A stretch of 64,000 bases of DNA from positions 1,576,957 to 1,640,956 of the forward strand of contig NZ_CM001436.1 of the NCBI RefSeq assembly GCF_000243255.1, written 5' to 3'. Under the pieces are notes generated by a model. That model worked only from the letters and a program-made list of their open reading frames with translations. It searched no databases and had not been told where the DNA came from. A program made the position numbers and the translations under genes. Positions 1-8,556 of the stretch are shown piece by piece (position 1 is the stretch's first letter; the number at the start of each line of letters is the position of its first letter). The stretch is from Methanoplanus limicola DSM 2279. GTDB taxonomy: Archaea; Halobacteriota; Methanomicrobia; Methanomicrobiales; Methanomicrobiaceae.

Positions 1-47
1 TTTCTCTGTTATTTTCATTTATTTGAGATATTTCCCGGAAGAAATAT

Positions 48-524
48 ATGTTGTCAGGATCAACGCCTCTCTCCATGACAGAAGAGTCTGCCTATGCAAA
101 AATGGGTGATACCGTAAGGATTCATTATACGGGAAAACTTGAAGACGGTACAGTTTTTGATTCATCTCAGGGAAAAGAGCCAATTGAGTTTGTTATTGGG
201 GGAGGAATGGTTATTTCCGGCTTTGAGAATGCAGTTTTAGGCATGAAGCCCGGAGAAGAGAAGACCAATGAGATTCCGGTTGAGGAAGGCTACGGTCAGA
301 GGAATGAGCAGCTGGTTCTGGAGATTGAAAGGAGCTCACTTCCTGAAGAATGTGTACCTGAACTTGGCATGCAGCTGCACATCCAACAGTCGGAAGGTGC
401 TGTTCTTCCTGTTGTGATTACAGATGTCACTGAGGAAAATGTAACTATTGATGCCAATCACCCTCTTGCAGGTCTTTCTCTTACATTTGATATAGAGCTT
501 GTTGAGATCGTATCTGAAGAATAA
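48..524 (+). CDS. FKBP-type (SlyD-like) peptidyl-prolyl cis-trans isomerase
   Basis: Prolyl isomerase and folding helper, expected in the cytoplasm. The core motif GDTVRIHYTGKLEDGTVFD begins near residue 20 and is the classic FKBP opening. A flap insert of about 50 residues (about 85-135) followed by NHPLAGLSLTFDIELVEI is the SlyD/archaeal short-FKBP arrangement, where the insert gives chaperone activity. At 158 aa the length fits the short archaeal class. The start at 48 has GGAAG upstream; ATG codons at 75 and 102 are alternatives, and the extra N-terminal 18 residues are not part of the fold. It has no metal-binding His-rich tail. It is a single gene with no evident operon partner on the plus strand. 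The assignment to the family is sure; the exact start is not. Confidence 0.92.
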   Translation: MLSGSTPLSMTEESAYAKMGDTVRIHYTGKLEDGTVFDSSQGKEPIEFVIGGGMVISGFENAVLGMKPGEEKTNEIPVEEGYGQRNEQLVLEIERSSLPEECVPELGMQLHIQQSEGAVLPVVITDVTEENVTIDANHPLAGLSLTFDIELVEIVSEE

Positions 525-940
525 ATTTTCTTAATCTAAAACATTTTTTTAAGCCTTTTATGGCCAAAATATTATCTGAATATGCAGAATTAAGGTTCTT
601 TGGTCTCTTTCCTTTAATTTCGGAAAATTCTGTATTTACTGATAACCAGCATTTCTGAAGTAATGATTCTCTGAAGGTCTTTTTTCCTGAAGCATTGTGA
701 TATTTTACTGCGTGTTTACTTATTTTCAGGGACGAATTTGTCAATTGCTGCTTTAATGTTGATGTAATATTTATAGGGTTCCGGTTTTCTCCGGAGGTAT
801 ATCGACAGGATTTTATAGTGTGTGTGACGACATTATGATGCAGTTTTGACTGCGCCAGTGACTTAGCCGGCATAGAGCGTCCTTGGTAAGGATTTATGCT
901 TTCTGACTACTTCCTGGGAGTTAAGACATTTATTCAGAGC
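525..940. other. Intergenic stretch without a confident gene
   Basis: No supported protein gene lies between the FKBP gene and tRNA-Thr. A minus-strand frame of 130 codons covers most of it, but it has no recognisable domain, overlaps the FKBP gene and has a composition typical of chance frames in AT-rich DNA. The only structure seen is a partial copy of the neighbouring tRNA-Thr anticodon arm near 869-891, listed separately. Confidence 0.6.
869..891 (+). pseudogene. Relic of tRNA-Thr (D-arm and anticodon-arm fragment)
   Basis: Two blocks match the intact tRNA-Thr 80-90 bases downstream exactly: GGCATAG (869-875; 949-955 in the tRNA) and CCTTGGTAAGG (881-891; 969-979 in the tRNA), in the same order. 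The spacing between them is 8 bases shorter here. No T-arm (GTTCGA) follows and the acceptor stem is not present, so it cannot be a working tRNA. It may be the remains of a tandem tRNA duplication or of an old integration event at the tRNA. An 11-base match next to the parent gene is unlikely to be chance, but the fragment is short. Confidence 0.45.
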
Positions 941-1012
941 GCCTCTGTGGCATAGCGGTATTGCGCCACCTTGGTAAGGTGGAGGCCGCGGGTTCGATTC
1001 CCGCCAGAGGCT
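941..1012 (+). tRNA. tRNA-Thr (anticodon GGT)
   Basis: A 72-base cloverleaf. The acceptor stem pairs GCCTCTG (941-947) with CAGAGGC (1005-1011), and T is the discriminator. The anticodon stem CCACC/GGTGG encloses the loop TTGGTAA with anticodon GGT, which reads ACC and ACU. The T-arm is CGCGGGTTCGATTCCCGC-like with the standard GTTCGA loop. CCA is not encoded. A T-rich tract follows directly and may end transcription. Confidence 0.95.
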
Positions 1013-1330
1013 TAATTTTTATTTATTATATGTTGCATTAATTATCTTTATTATCTGCTCTGCTGCAGGCGGAACTAAGTTTTATTGATTAATCAGATAT
1101 TCTCAATCTGTCATAAAAAAACAGCTGAATATCTTTATATCTGGTTTATCTCAATTCATACCCGAAATATTTAACGGGCGCATCCTTAAATCAAATATTA
1201 ATTTTCTGTGCATCAGAAAGTTGCCGGATAATTATTTTGCTTTGTTCTGCCCGTGCTATAATTATAATTAATTATCTGAATATTTAGTGATTTTTTGGGA
1301 AAATAAATATTTGATATATGGTCGTGTGTT
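1013..1330. other. Intergenic region with a possible promoter for the RNase HIII gene
   Basis: No gene is seen here. AT-rich DNA contains a TATA-like element AAATAAATA at 1301-1309; an archaeal start site about 25 bases downstream would fall just before the ATG at 1331, giving a very short leader, which fits the lack of a good ribosome-binding site there. A second TATA-like string, CTTTATATC, lies near 1130. Both are weak calls in AT-rich DNA. Confidence 0.35.
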
Positions 1331-2392
1331 ATGGATACAAGGGATGATCTCACGGTATTATTCGATGAAATATGCCGTAGTATGAAAAAAAACAGCATTG
1401 TGGTTGATAAACTGAAGAAGATTAGCTATGGCATCCAGTTTAAGGTGAATATAAAAGGTAATCCGGAGATTATGAGAATTTATCAGAATGGGAAGGGGAT
1501 TATAAAATATGACTATTCACAGATAAAAAGAAGGGAATCCCTGGGAATGATAAAAAAAATCATTGAGGATGGTTATGAACCCTGTTCTGTTATAGAGAAA
1601 AGGAGGGGGAATGTCCAGTCAAATTTTGATAAATTCGCAGGTGCCAGCGAAAAATCCGGATATACTGATTCATCAGGAGAAATCAGGATTGCAGGATTTG
1701 GTCAGTATCAGCAGAGATATAAAAAAGGCAGTGCCGGATATGATCTTGGTTATCCGGTTATAGGTACAGATGAATCCGGCAAAGGTGATTATTTTGGTCC
1801 TCTTGTCACTGCCGGAGTTCTTGTGGATGAAGTATCAGCTCTTCAGCTGAAATATCTTGGCGTTAGAGACAGCAAGGAGATGAATGATTCCGATATAATG
1901 TTCATAGCCGGAAAGATACGTGAAGTCTGTAAAGGGCGGTATGCTGTTGCTGAAATAATGCCTGAGAGGTATAATGAACTGTATGTTCAGTTCAGAGCAA
2001 AGAATGAAAATTTGAATGATTTGCTTGCATGGTGCCATGCTGAGGTTATTGAGGAGATTTTATCCGGAAATATATGTAAAATGGCCCTTGTGGATAAATT
2101 TGCGGATGACAGGGTTATTCTGGAAAAGTTGCGGGAGAGGGGAAAGGAGGTTGAGATTATCCAGATGAACAGGGCTGAGCAGAACATTGCCGTTGCTGCG
2201 GCTTCCATTCTTGCAAGATCTGTATTTGTTGAAGGGATGGAGAGGCTGTCCCGGGAGTATGATGTCAGGTTGCCAAAGGGTGCATCGCCGGCCGTAATTG
2301 CTGCCGGTAAAAAATATGTTAATAAATATGGCAAAAAAGAACTTAATAAAGTGGCCAAGATTCATTTTAAGACCACTGGGCAGATTATTTGA
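1331..2392 (+). CDS. rnhC: Ribonuclease HIII-like protein
   Basis: Expected to cut the RNA strand of RNA-DNA hybrids. The C-terminal half has the RNase H type 2 fold with the motif GTDESGKGDYFGPL at residues 145-158, where D147 and E148 would bind metal, then VRDSKEM around 178-184 and a further acidic residue in ALVDKF (D255). The lysine and tyrosine in GKGDYFGPL mark RNase HIII rather than the RNase HII (DEAGRGPxxGP) usual in archaea. The first 90 residues would correspond to the N-terminal TBP-like substrate-binding domain of RNase HIII, and a linker of about 45 residues rich in Ser and Gly follows. At 353 aa it is a little longer than bacterial RNase HIII. The gene stands alone. A typical archaeal RNase HII is presumably elsewhere, so this may be a second enzyme. 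Confidence 0.85.
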   Translation: MDTRDDLTVLFDEICRSMKKNSIVVDKLKKISYGIQFKVNIKGNPEIMRIYQNGKGIIKYDYSQIKRRESLGMIKKIIEDGYEPCSVIEKRRGNVQSNFDKFAGASEKSGYTDSSGEIRIAGFGQYQQRYKKGSAGYDLGYPVIGTDESGKGDYFGPLVTAGVLVDEVSALQLKYLGVRDSKEMNDSDIMFIAGKIREVCKGRYAVAEIMPERYNELYVQFRAKNENLNDLLAWCHAEVIEEILSGNICKMALVDKFADDRVILEKLRERGKEVEIIQMNRAEQNIAVAAASILARSVFVEGMERLSREYDVRLPKGASPAVIAAGKKYVNKYGKKELNKVAKIHFKTTGQII

Positions 2393-2519
2393 CTGTGAAA
2401 TTTTTATACTTTCCGTGGATTAAATTTTGGATTATTTAAACAGTAAATCACAGGCATTGACTTACAGATTGTGGATCAAAAATAGAAGTTTTTCATAGGG
2501 TTAAGGGTTAGATATGAAT

Positions 2520-3503
2520 TTATCTTCGTCTTTTTACTGAATAGATTATAATTCCGGATGCCGCCACTATTGTCATTACGGGAGTCAGTATAATGGGGAA
2601 TTCAGGTACAGGTCTTGGATCTGTTGTTCTTATTGCAAGACTGTGAAGTCCTCCACCTTCAATTTCAATGAAATCGTTGCCTGTCGGTGCTTTGCACTGG
2701 CCATAATTATTTAATCCCCATGCTGCAATAGATCCATTCTCTCTCAGGGCCAGGTTGTGAAATCCGCCACATGAAATATCTGTAAAGTCATTTCCGGCAG
2801 GGACATTACACTGACCAAGGAAATTCTCACCCCATGCAACAAGGGAGCCGTTCTCTCTCAGGGCAAGGCTGTGATGAAATCCACATGATAATGCTGTAAA
2901 ATCATTTCCCGGTGGCACGTCACAGAGATTGTAACCTGTGTATCCCCATGCAATGAGTGAACCGTCTGATCTCAATGCGAGGCTGTGCCTGTCACCACAG
3001 GCAATGTCAACAAAATCATTTCCTGATGGCACATTGAGCAGGCCGTATATATTACGCCCCCATGAATCCAGTGAACCGTCAGATTTTATTGCAAGACTGT
3101 GGTAGTTTCCACAGGCTACTTTCTGATAATTATTGCCTGGTGGTGTTTCACATTGGTTGTACGTATTACACCCGCATGAAAGTACTGAACCATTGGTGAG
3201 TATCAAATGATTGTGTCTGTAGCCGGATGACACAGAATGGAATATATTTCCGGGTGGGATATTACATTGTCCATAGTTATTGGCCCCCCAGGCAAGAACC
3301 GAACCGTCAGATTTGTATCCCACACTGTGATATCCTCCTCCCCCCATGTCTTTATAGTCAGTAGATGGCGGTACATTACACTGCCCGTCGCCATTGCAGC
3401 CCCAGGCGACCAGTTCGGTGTTTCCGGCCATTGCCGGCATTGTTATGATTGATAATACAAAAATTGCTTCAACTATTGTCAATAATATGATTTGATTTTT
3501 CAT
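2520..3503 (-). CDS. Secreted RCC1-like repeat protein with PEF-CTERM anchor
   Basis: Surface protein of unknown role. The start at 3503 has a GGGGGG ribosome-binding site; a longer frame begins at 3521, inside that site. The N-terminus is a Sec signal peptide (about 25 residues, ending in AMAG). Seven or so repeats of about 38 residues follow, each with an AWGxNxYGQCNVPPGNDF-like core and HSLAxxxNGS, the pattern of RCC1-type beta-propeller repeats, with a conserved cysteine per repeat. The C-terminus reads PVPEFPIILTPV, a hydrophobic segment, then KRRR: the PEF-CTERM signal recognised by an archaeosortase, which would cleave it and attach the protein to the cell surface. It could bind carbohydrate or another surface partner; nothing here says which. 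Confidence 0.8.
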   Translation of the reverse strand: MKNQIILLTIVEAIFVLSIITMPAMAGNTELVAWGCNGDGQCNVPPSTDYKDMGGGGYHSVGYKSDGSVLAWGANNYGQCNIPPGNIFHSVSSGYRHNHLILTNGSVLSCGCNTYNQCETPPGNNYQKVACGNYHSLAIKSDGSLDSWGRNIYGLLNVPSGNDFVDIACGDRHSLALRSDGSLIAWGYTGYNLCDVPPGNDFTALSCGFHHSLALRENGSLVAWGENFLGQCNVPAGNDFTDISCGGFHNLALRENGSIAAWGLNNYGQCKAPTGNDFIEIEGGGLHSLAIRTTDPRPVPEFPIILTPVMTIVAASGIIIYSVKRRR

Positions 3504-3691
3504 TTCGCGAATTCCCCCCATTCATTATGGAACTAAATCGAAATGACCTCAGATTTATATTAATGGTTGCAGGGCAGACTTTAAAATCTTAAAATATAAT
3601 CATACCTGAAATTCAGATGCGAAATATTATTGTGATTTCAGGTATGCTTGGCAGATCCCGGTTAAATTACAAAAAAAGAGAGTTTGAGTTT

Positions 3692-3832
3692 TTACCCGGT
3701 TTTATATCCGTATTTTTTCCAGGCATCCATCATAACGTCATTTTTAAGCAGATATTCATCAAATATCCTTTTTTCAACGGTATTGAGCGGGCATGAGAAA
3801 TTGACACATCTGGAACAGTAGTAAACTTTCAT
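3692..3832 (-). CDS. Small cysteine-containing protein (46 aa)
   Basis: A 46-residue protein beginning MKVYYCSRCVNFSCPLN. The CxxCxxxxC spacing near the N-terminus could bind a metal; the rest is charged and likely helical, ending KKYGYKTG. It lies between the RCC1-like gene and a zinc-ribbon gene on the same strand, 76 bases from the latter. No strong ribosome-binding site is seen. The coherent composition and the cysteine motif favour a real gene. No function is assigned. Confidence 0.6.
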   Translation of the reverse strand: MKVYYCSRCVNFSCPLNTVEKRIFDEYLLKNDVMMDAWKKYGYKTG

Positions 3833-3908
3833 AATCTGATGGTTTTGATATGATCTTATGATAATTAAAAAAATGATATTTCCGGCTGTTATATGATACT
3901 GCCCGGAA

Positions 3909-4067
3909 TTATTTTCCCATCATTGTTGTTCCGCATTCAGGGCATTTTGCCTCCCTGCATGGAACTCCTCTTATTTTGTCTGTCTCATAACCACAATCCG
4001 GACAGATACATTTTGTCGGGGCATTCCCTCTTCTCTGCCTTCCATACTGCTGATTCTGATTTACCAT
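3909..4067 (-). CDS. Small zinc-ribbon protein (52 aa)
   Basis: Contains CPDCGYE near residue 23 and CPECG near residue 42, with a further PCREAKC between them: a rubredoxin/zinc-ribbon knuckle pair expected to hold one zinc ion. The first 15 residues are Gln- and Arg-rich. The start at 4067 is chosen because GGAGG lies 8 bases upstream; a longer frame from 4100 would bury that site. Such small zinc ribbons are common and mostly uncharacterised in methanogens. It may act as an electron or nucleic-acid binding accessory, but the sequence does not decide. Confidence 0.75.
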   Translation of the reverse strand: MVNQNQQYGRQRRGNAPTKCICPDCGYETDKIRGVPCREAKCPECGTTMMGK

Positions 4068-4311
4068 TTCAGTCGCCTCCACTGTGAATTGATTTTTCAT
4101 GCGATATATTTTTTGGTAGTTGATTGCGGCAGTTCCTTGATATTTTCAGTTCATTGTTATTTTACTACAAGGTAATATTCTATTGGTCTCAAATCTCACT
4201 ATAATATATTGGCTATATTATTTCAGATGCCTGATGAGTATATCCAGTATTTACTGAAAATTACAAATTAAAATCGTAATTATTTACTGTTTAAGGCATT
4301 AAATTTCATTT

Positions 4312-4722
4312 ATGAATGATCAGTCTAAAAAAGCCATAGAGGAATTCCTGACCGGCAAAGATGAGATAAGTGCTGAAATACTTGAAGAATCAAAGGAATT
4401 ATTCGGGAAAGTTCCTTTTATACTGGAGATTCTTAAGGAAAGACCTGAATCATTTGTATTTAACGCACTTGGTGATTTTGAGACCATAAGGCCAAAAAGT
4501 CTTGACGCTGCCACAGCAGAACTTATCTCTGTTGCATCTGCAACTGCACTTGGTGCAACCGCCTGCCTTAAGGTTCATATAGGTGCTGCCCTGAAAGCCG
4601 GTGCAACGATGGACCAGGTACTTGATGCAATTATGATTCCGGCTGCACTTGGACGGACTTCGATTCTTGCACCTTCCTTAAGGATTTTTAAAGAGTGCAG
4701 GGATAAAGATGTGCAGGAATAA
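4312..4722 (+). CDS. Carboxymuconolactone decarboxylase / AhpD-like protein
   Basis: All-helical CMD-family protein, 136 aa. The family core is visible as AELISVASATALGATACLKVHIGAALKAG in two parts (residues about 65-95) followed by MDQVLDAI. Family members with peroxidase or disulfide-reductase activity carry CxxCxxxH; here only the second cysteine and the histidine remain (CLKVH), with alanine or threonine in place of the first. It therefore probably lacks the AhpD-type dithiol and may be a binding or decarboxylase-type member. The start at 4312 gives a complete domain. The next gene starts 50 bases downstream on the same strand and may be co-transcribed. Confidence 0.8.
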   Translation: MNDQSKKAIEEFLTGKDEISAEILEESKELFGKVPFILEILKERPESFVFNALGDFETIRPKSLDAATAELISVASATALGATACLKVHIGAALKAGATMDQVLDAIMIPAALGRTSILAPSLRIFKECRDKDVQE

Positions 4723-4772
4723 TGCCGTCATAATTATTCAGTGTTGATAAAATATATTGTTAGTGATAATAT

Positions 4773-5489
4773 ATGGTATATGATTCTGTGATTTGCGGGA
4801 AGATAGAATCGGCGGTAAAAGGGAGTGAAATTTCCATATATGGATTCTCAGATCTCTCGGTTGTTGAGAACCTGCCATTTCCTAATCTTAAAACCGGAAT
4901 TACAATCGGAATTGCGCTTAATCCTTCTATTGTAAAATCACTGGTGTCCGGTCCTGACAGGGAATATGCGGCTGAATATTCTGAGGTGAACCGGAAACTT
5001 TCGGAGGTTGCAGATGATATAAAGTCATTTATTGCCGGGCTTGGGTATAGTGCCGGGATTATTCCGCCAACAATGCCCGTTAACAGTAAAGATGAACTTT
5101 ATTCTCCTTTTCCACATAAAACGGCAGCAACACTTGCCGGGCTTGGGTGGATCGGAAAGTCAGCACTTCTGATTACAAAAGAGTTCGGTGCTGCTCTCCG
5201 TATAACGACAATATTCACCGATGCACCCCTTAAAACCGGAATTCCGGTTGAAAAATCTTATTGCGGCGGATGCACGGAATGCCTGAAAAAATGTCCGGCC
5301 GGCGCAGTTTCCGGAAAAGAATGGTACCCCGGACTGTTGAGGGATGACTTCTGGGACGGGAAGGCATGTTTTGAATATAGCTCAAAAGCCGGAAAATCTG
5401 CGGGATCAAACCATCCGGTCTGCGGTATATGTATTGCAGTGTGTCCGTGGACACAGGGATATCTCAGAAGGTCCCTGAATGAATTATGA
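4773..5489 (+). CDS. QueG-like 4Fe-4S protein (epoxyqueuosine reductase homologue)
   Basis: A 238-aa protein with an N-terminal DUF1730-like domain (HKTAATLAGLGWIGKSALLIT, residues about 110-130 in pieces) and two C-terminal 4Fe-4S motifs: CGGCTECLKKCPAGAV and CGICIAVCPWTQG. This is the layout of epoxyqueuosine reductase and of its wider archaeal family. Archaea make archaeosine rather than queuosine, and the protein is shorter than QueG and has no HEAT repeats, so the reaction is open; a cobalamin- or iron-sulfur-dependent reductase role is a reasonable guess. Two short frames on the other strand at its 3' end are shadows. Confidence 0.75.
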   Translation: MVYDSVICGKIESAVKGSEISIYGFSDLSVVENLPFPNLKTGITIGIALNPSIVKSLVSGPDREYAAEYSEVNRKLSEVADDIKSFIAGLGYSAGIIPPTMPVNSKDELYSPFPHKTAATLAGLGWIGKSALLITKEFGAALRITTIFTDAPLKTGIPVEKSYCGGCTECLKKCPAGAVSGKEWYPGLLRDDFWDGKACFEYSSKAGKSAGSNHPVCGICIAVCPWTQGYLRRSLNEL

Positions 5490-5556
5490 ATAATTTTGGT
5501 TCTGGTTTTAGGAAGAATCCGGCCATATTTGAACGGATGCGTATTTGCATCGTCAT

Positions 5557-7308
5557 TTATTTTAATTCTCTCCAGTTTCTTTCCGGAACTGTGATTTCAA
5601 AACGCACTCCTTTTCCCGGAATACCGTTTTCAGTTATTGTTATGCCGGATATATCAAGAATCTCTCTTGTGAGGAATAGACCCAGACCGGTATTTTCTCC
5701 AAAACCCCGGTCAAATATTTCATCTTTTATCTCTTCAGGAATTCCTCTGCCATCGTCTTCTACAATTATTTTCCCTTTTCCATAATTATCTGTAAAACAT
5801 GAAACCCGTATTTCAGTGATGTTGCCACCGTGCCTGAATGAGTTTTCAAAGAGATTATAAAATATTTTTTCAAGCATAGCATCTGCCAGAATTTCAAAAC
5901 TGTTCCTGCATGGGATAAAGTCAATATTTTCATAGCCAAGAAGACTGAATGATTTGCATGATATTTCTCTGACATTCTGCCACACAGGTTCTTTAAGACC
6001 TAAATTCTGGTAATCTTTGGTAAATTCAATCTGTTCCTGGATTTTTTCCACTGCTGAAAATATTATGTCCAGATTTTCGGCTGCCCTGCTGTTTTCCTGG
6101 CATTCATCTCTTAACAGTTCCAGAAACAGGGTTGCTCCGGTGATCTGGTTCAGTATATCATGTCTTGTAATTCCGGAGAGAAGATTTAATTTTTTGTTTG
6201 CGGTTTTTAGGGCCTCCTGATCTCTTTTCCTCTCCGTAATGTCCATAATTATGCCAATTATTCTTAATGGTCTGCCACTCTCCCATTTAACGATTTTACC
6301 TATTATATGTACCCAGATAAGATGTCCCTCTTTTGTGATATTGCGGAATTCAGCTTCGTAATAGTCACTTTTTTTACTGAGATGCTTCAGGAATGATTTA
6401 TTTAGTAATTCCTTATCTTCCGGGAATATATTTTTCCTCAGCAGTTCCGGGTCATTATTTATCTCTTCAGGAGTATATCCATATATTTTTGAATACTGGT
6501 CATTAATTTCTATATTTCCGGTGGAGTAATTCCAGTCCCATACTCCAAGATTTGTACTTTTAAGTGCAAGATTAAATCTTTCTTCTGATTCAGCGAGTTT
6601 AATCTCGGTATTTTTGAGTTCAGTGACATCATTAAAGGTGATCACAATCTCGCCGGATGATAATTTATAAATGTAGTAGTCACGCCAGCCTGGATTTTTG
6701 ATGTTATTATAATACCCTACTGGAATTTTCAGGGGTTTTTCCGAGATGAAGACTGAATTTATTTCCGGAATGAGGTGTGAAAAAGAGTATTTTGTTTTCA
6801 ATTCTGCTATTGTTTTTCCTTCTGCTTCCTCCGTGAGAAAACCTTCGATCTGCCCTGCTGATAAGTTTGTCTTGTCTATTATGTACTCAGAATCTTTTTT
6901 CCCTTTTTTTAATATACAGACTCCGCTGCTTATGTTGGTCATTAGTTCACGGAATCTGGAATCGCTTTTAGATACTGTGGTCAATAATTCTGCTTCTTTT
7001 CCGGCCAGGATTACTACAACCAGTGATATTCCTATGAATACGCAATATCTGATCAGTGCATGTATAAACATTTCATTGTAGTATGTTGTGTAACTGAAGA
7101 CAGATATGAGGTAAATGGTGCTCAGAATTAACGAATAAAACAAACCTTTTTTTAAGTACCAGTAGGATGAAAGAATAATTGGTATGTAATAGAGATGCGG
7201 GAAGACTGCAAAGAGATTTTCATTTAAGAATATGAAACTGACTGAAATACATAGTAATGATGATGCTATTATTGTTGCTATTTTTAGTATTTCAACCGGA
7301 TTTTTCAT
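5557..7308 (-). CDS. Membrane PAS-domain sensor histidine kinase
   Basis: Sensor kinase of 583 aa. About four or five hydrophobic segments fill residues 5-105, two PAS domains follow (roughly 112-235 and 240-360, the second ending RIIGIIMDITERKRDQEA with the PAC signature), then the phospho-acceptor helix with RHDILNQI (about 385) and an HATPase domain with NLFENSFRHGG (N box), VEDDGRGIP (G1) and GENTGLGLFL (G2). The RHDILNQ H-box is typical of methanogen kinases. It lies 50 bases downstream of moaB on the same strand. A stand-alone receiver protein (8085-8477) is divergent and about 0.8 kb away, a plausible partner. The ligand is unknown. Confidence 0.9.
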   Translation of the reverse strand: MKNPVEILKIATIIASSLLCISVSFIFLNENLFAVFPHLYYIPIILSSYWYLKKGLFYSLILSTIYLISVFSYTTYYNEMFIHALIRYCVFIGISLVVVILAGKEAELLTTVSKSDSRFRELMTNISSGVCILKKGKKDSEYIIDKTNLSAGQIEGFLTEEAEGKTIAELKTKYSFSHLIPEINSVFISEKPLKIPVGYYNNIKNPGWRDYYIYKLSSGEIVITFNDVTELKNTEIKLAESEERFNLALKSTNLGVWDWNYSTGNIEINDQYSKIYGYTPEEINNDPELLRKNIFPEDKELLNKSFLKHLSKKSDYYEAEFRNITKEGHLIWVHIIGKIVKWESGRPLRIIGIIMDITERKRDQEALKTANKKLNLLSGITRHDILNQITGATLFLELLRDECQENSRAAENLDIIFSAVEKIQEQIEFTKDYQNLGLKEPVWQNVREISCKSFSLLGYENIDFIPCRNSFEILADAMLEKIFYNLFENSFRHGGNITEIRVSCFTDNYGKGKIIVEDDGRGIPEEIKDEIFDRGFGENTGLGLFLTREILDISGITITENGIPGKGVRFEITVPERNWRELK

Positions 7309-7358
7309 GTATTAGTCCTTTATTTATTTTTTGCAGTTGTTCCGGGAATTTCATAAGT

Positions 7359-7862
7359 TTATTTATTTTTTAATGATTTTCCTGCATGTGTAATAATATG
7401 AGATGCTTCTTTCAGGATTATTTTTTCCATCGCAAGTTTTACTGCCGCATTGGACCCCGGAATACAGAAAACTGCTTTTTTCTCTATTATTCCTGCAATT
7501 GCCCTTGACAGTATGGCTCTTGTACCTACATCATCAAAACTTTTAAGCCTGAAATATTCTCCGAATCCATCAATTTTTTTCTGAAGAAGTGGTTCAATGG
7601 CTTCTATTGTACAGTCATCCGGTGTTATTCCTGTTCCTCCGTTAAATACGATATAATTGGAGGATTCTAATGCTTTATTGAGTGATTTTATGATTTCTTC
7701 TTCTATGTCGGGGACTATTTCATAATAATTTACATTTATATTGTGAAGTTTAAAGAGGTCACAGATTATTTTTCCACTTGTGTCTGTATCTTTATCTCTT
7801 GTTGTTGATACGGTTATTACGCCTGCATTTATTGTAACTTTGGTAATATGTGATGGATCCAT
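7359..7862 (-). CDS. moaB: MoaB/MogA family molybdopterin adenylyltransferase
   Basis: Activates molybdopterin by adenylation before metal insertion in molybdenum/tungsten cofactor synthesis. The MPT-binding motif FNGGTGITPDDCTIEAI lies near residues 88-104, preceded by a conserved acidic stretch; the C-terminus FCIPGSNAAVKLAME matches the family. At 167 aa the length is typical. Methanogens need the cofactor for formylmethanofuran and formate dehydrogenases. It is the first gene of a possible two-gene unit with the histidine kinase downstream, which is probably chance. Confidence 0.9.
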   Translation of the reverse strand: MDPSHITKVTINAGVITVSTTRDKDTDTSGKIICDLFKLHNINVNYYEIVPDIEEEIIKSLNKALESSNYIVFNGGTGITPDDCTIEAIEPLLQKKIDGFGEYFRLKSFDDVGTRAILSRAIAGIIEKKAVFCIPGSNAAVKLAMEKIILKEASHIITHAGKSLKNK

Positions 7863-8084
7863 AGTATCACTATTAGTTTTTTGCTATAATTACTTTTTTT
7901 AGTTGGTAGTTATGTATTATGTATATCATTTATGAGAATCATTTCATTTGATTTTTTGGTATTTTCACGTAAATTATCTTTTATTTGACAATATGTGTCA
8001 ATTATGTCGATTATTTTTTATTTGTGTTTATGGTTAGGTATAAGTAATATGTTGTTGATATATGGGTGTGCAGGGATTGTAGAT

Positions 8085-8477
8085 ATGGTTTGTTCTGAAA
8101 TGCTGTCAAATAAAAAAATACTTATTGCAGAAGATGAGGCAATTGTTGCCATGGGGATACAGGATACCCTGAAATCTTTTGGTTATGGCATTTCCGGGAT
8201 TGTACAGAGTGGTGAGGAAGTTTTTCGTCATCTGGCTAAGGAAAAACCTGACCTTTTAATTATGGATATTAATCTTAAGGGTGATCTTAATGGTATTGAA
8301 ACGGCCGAGAAGATAAAGTCCGAATTTGATATTCCTGTTATTTTTCTGACGGCTTATTCAAAGGATGAAATATTCAGAAAATTTGCAAAAAATGAACCTT
8401 TCAGATATCTCAATAAGCCATGCAGGCCGTCTGATCTCTTTAACGAGGTCGAGTCTGCCATAGCAGATTCCGGGTAG
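8085..8477 (+). CDS. Stand-alone response regulator receiver protein
   Basis: A single receiver domain of about 125 residues. Visible landmarks are the acidic pair in IAEDEA, the phosphorylated aspartate in LLIMDINLKG, the threonine in IFLTAYS and the lysine in LNKPC. No output domain is attached, so it would act by protein contact or as a phosphate relay. The long frame from 7995 adds a hydrophobic N-terminus without homology; the ATG at 8085 has AGGG nine bases upstream and begins where the domain begins, so it is preferred. ATG at 8100 is possible. The kinase at 5557-7308 is a candidate partner. Confidence 0.85.
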   Translation: MVCSEMLSNKKILIAEDEAIVAMGIQDTLKSFGYGISGIVQSGEEVFRHLAKEKPDLLIMDINLKGDLNGIETAEKIKSEFDIPVIFLTAYSKDEIFRKFAKNEPFRYLNKPCRPSDLFNEVESAIADSG

Positions 8478-8556
8478 TCATTAACAAAACTTTGTTTTAG
8501 AGGCTGTTTTTGAATGTACAATCTTTTTATATCTGGCTGACATAAAAAATGATAAT

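Noticed and set aside
481-873. Minus-strand frame of 130 codons after the FKBP gene
   Set aside because: It overlaps the FKBP gene, has no domain or ribosome-binding site, and covers the tRNA-Thr relic.
5486-5785. Plus-strand frame of 99 codons inside the histidine kinase gene
   Set aside because: Antisense shadow of the HATPase domain coding sequence.
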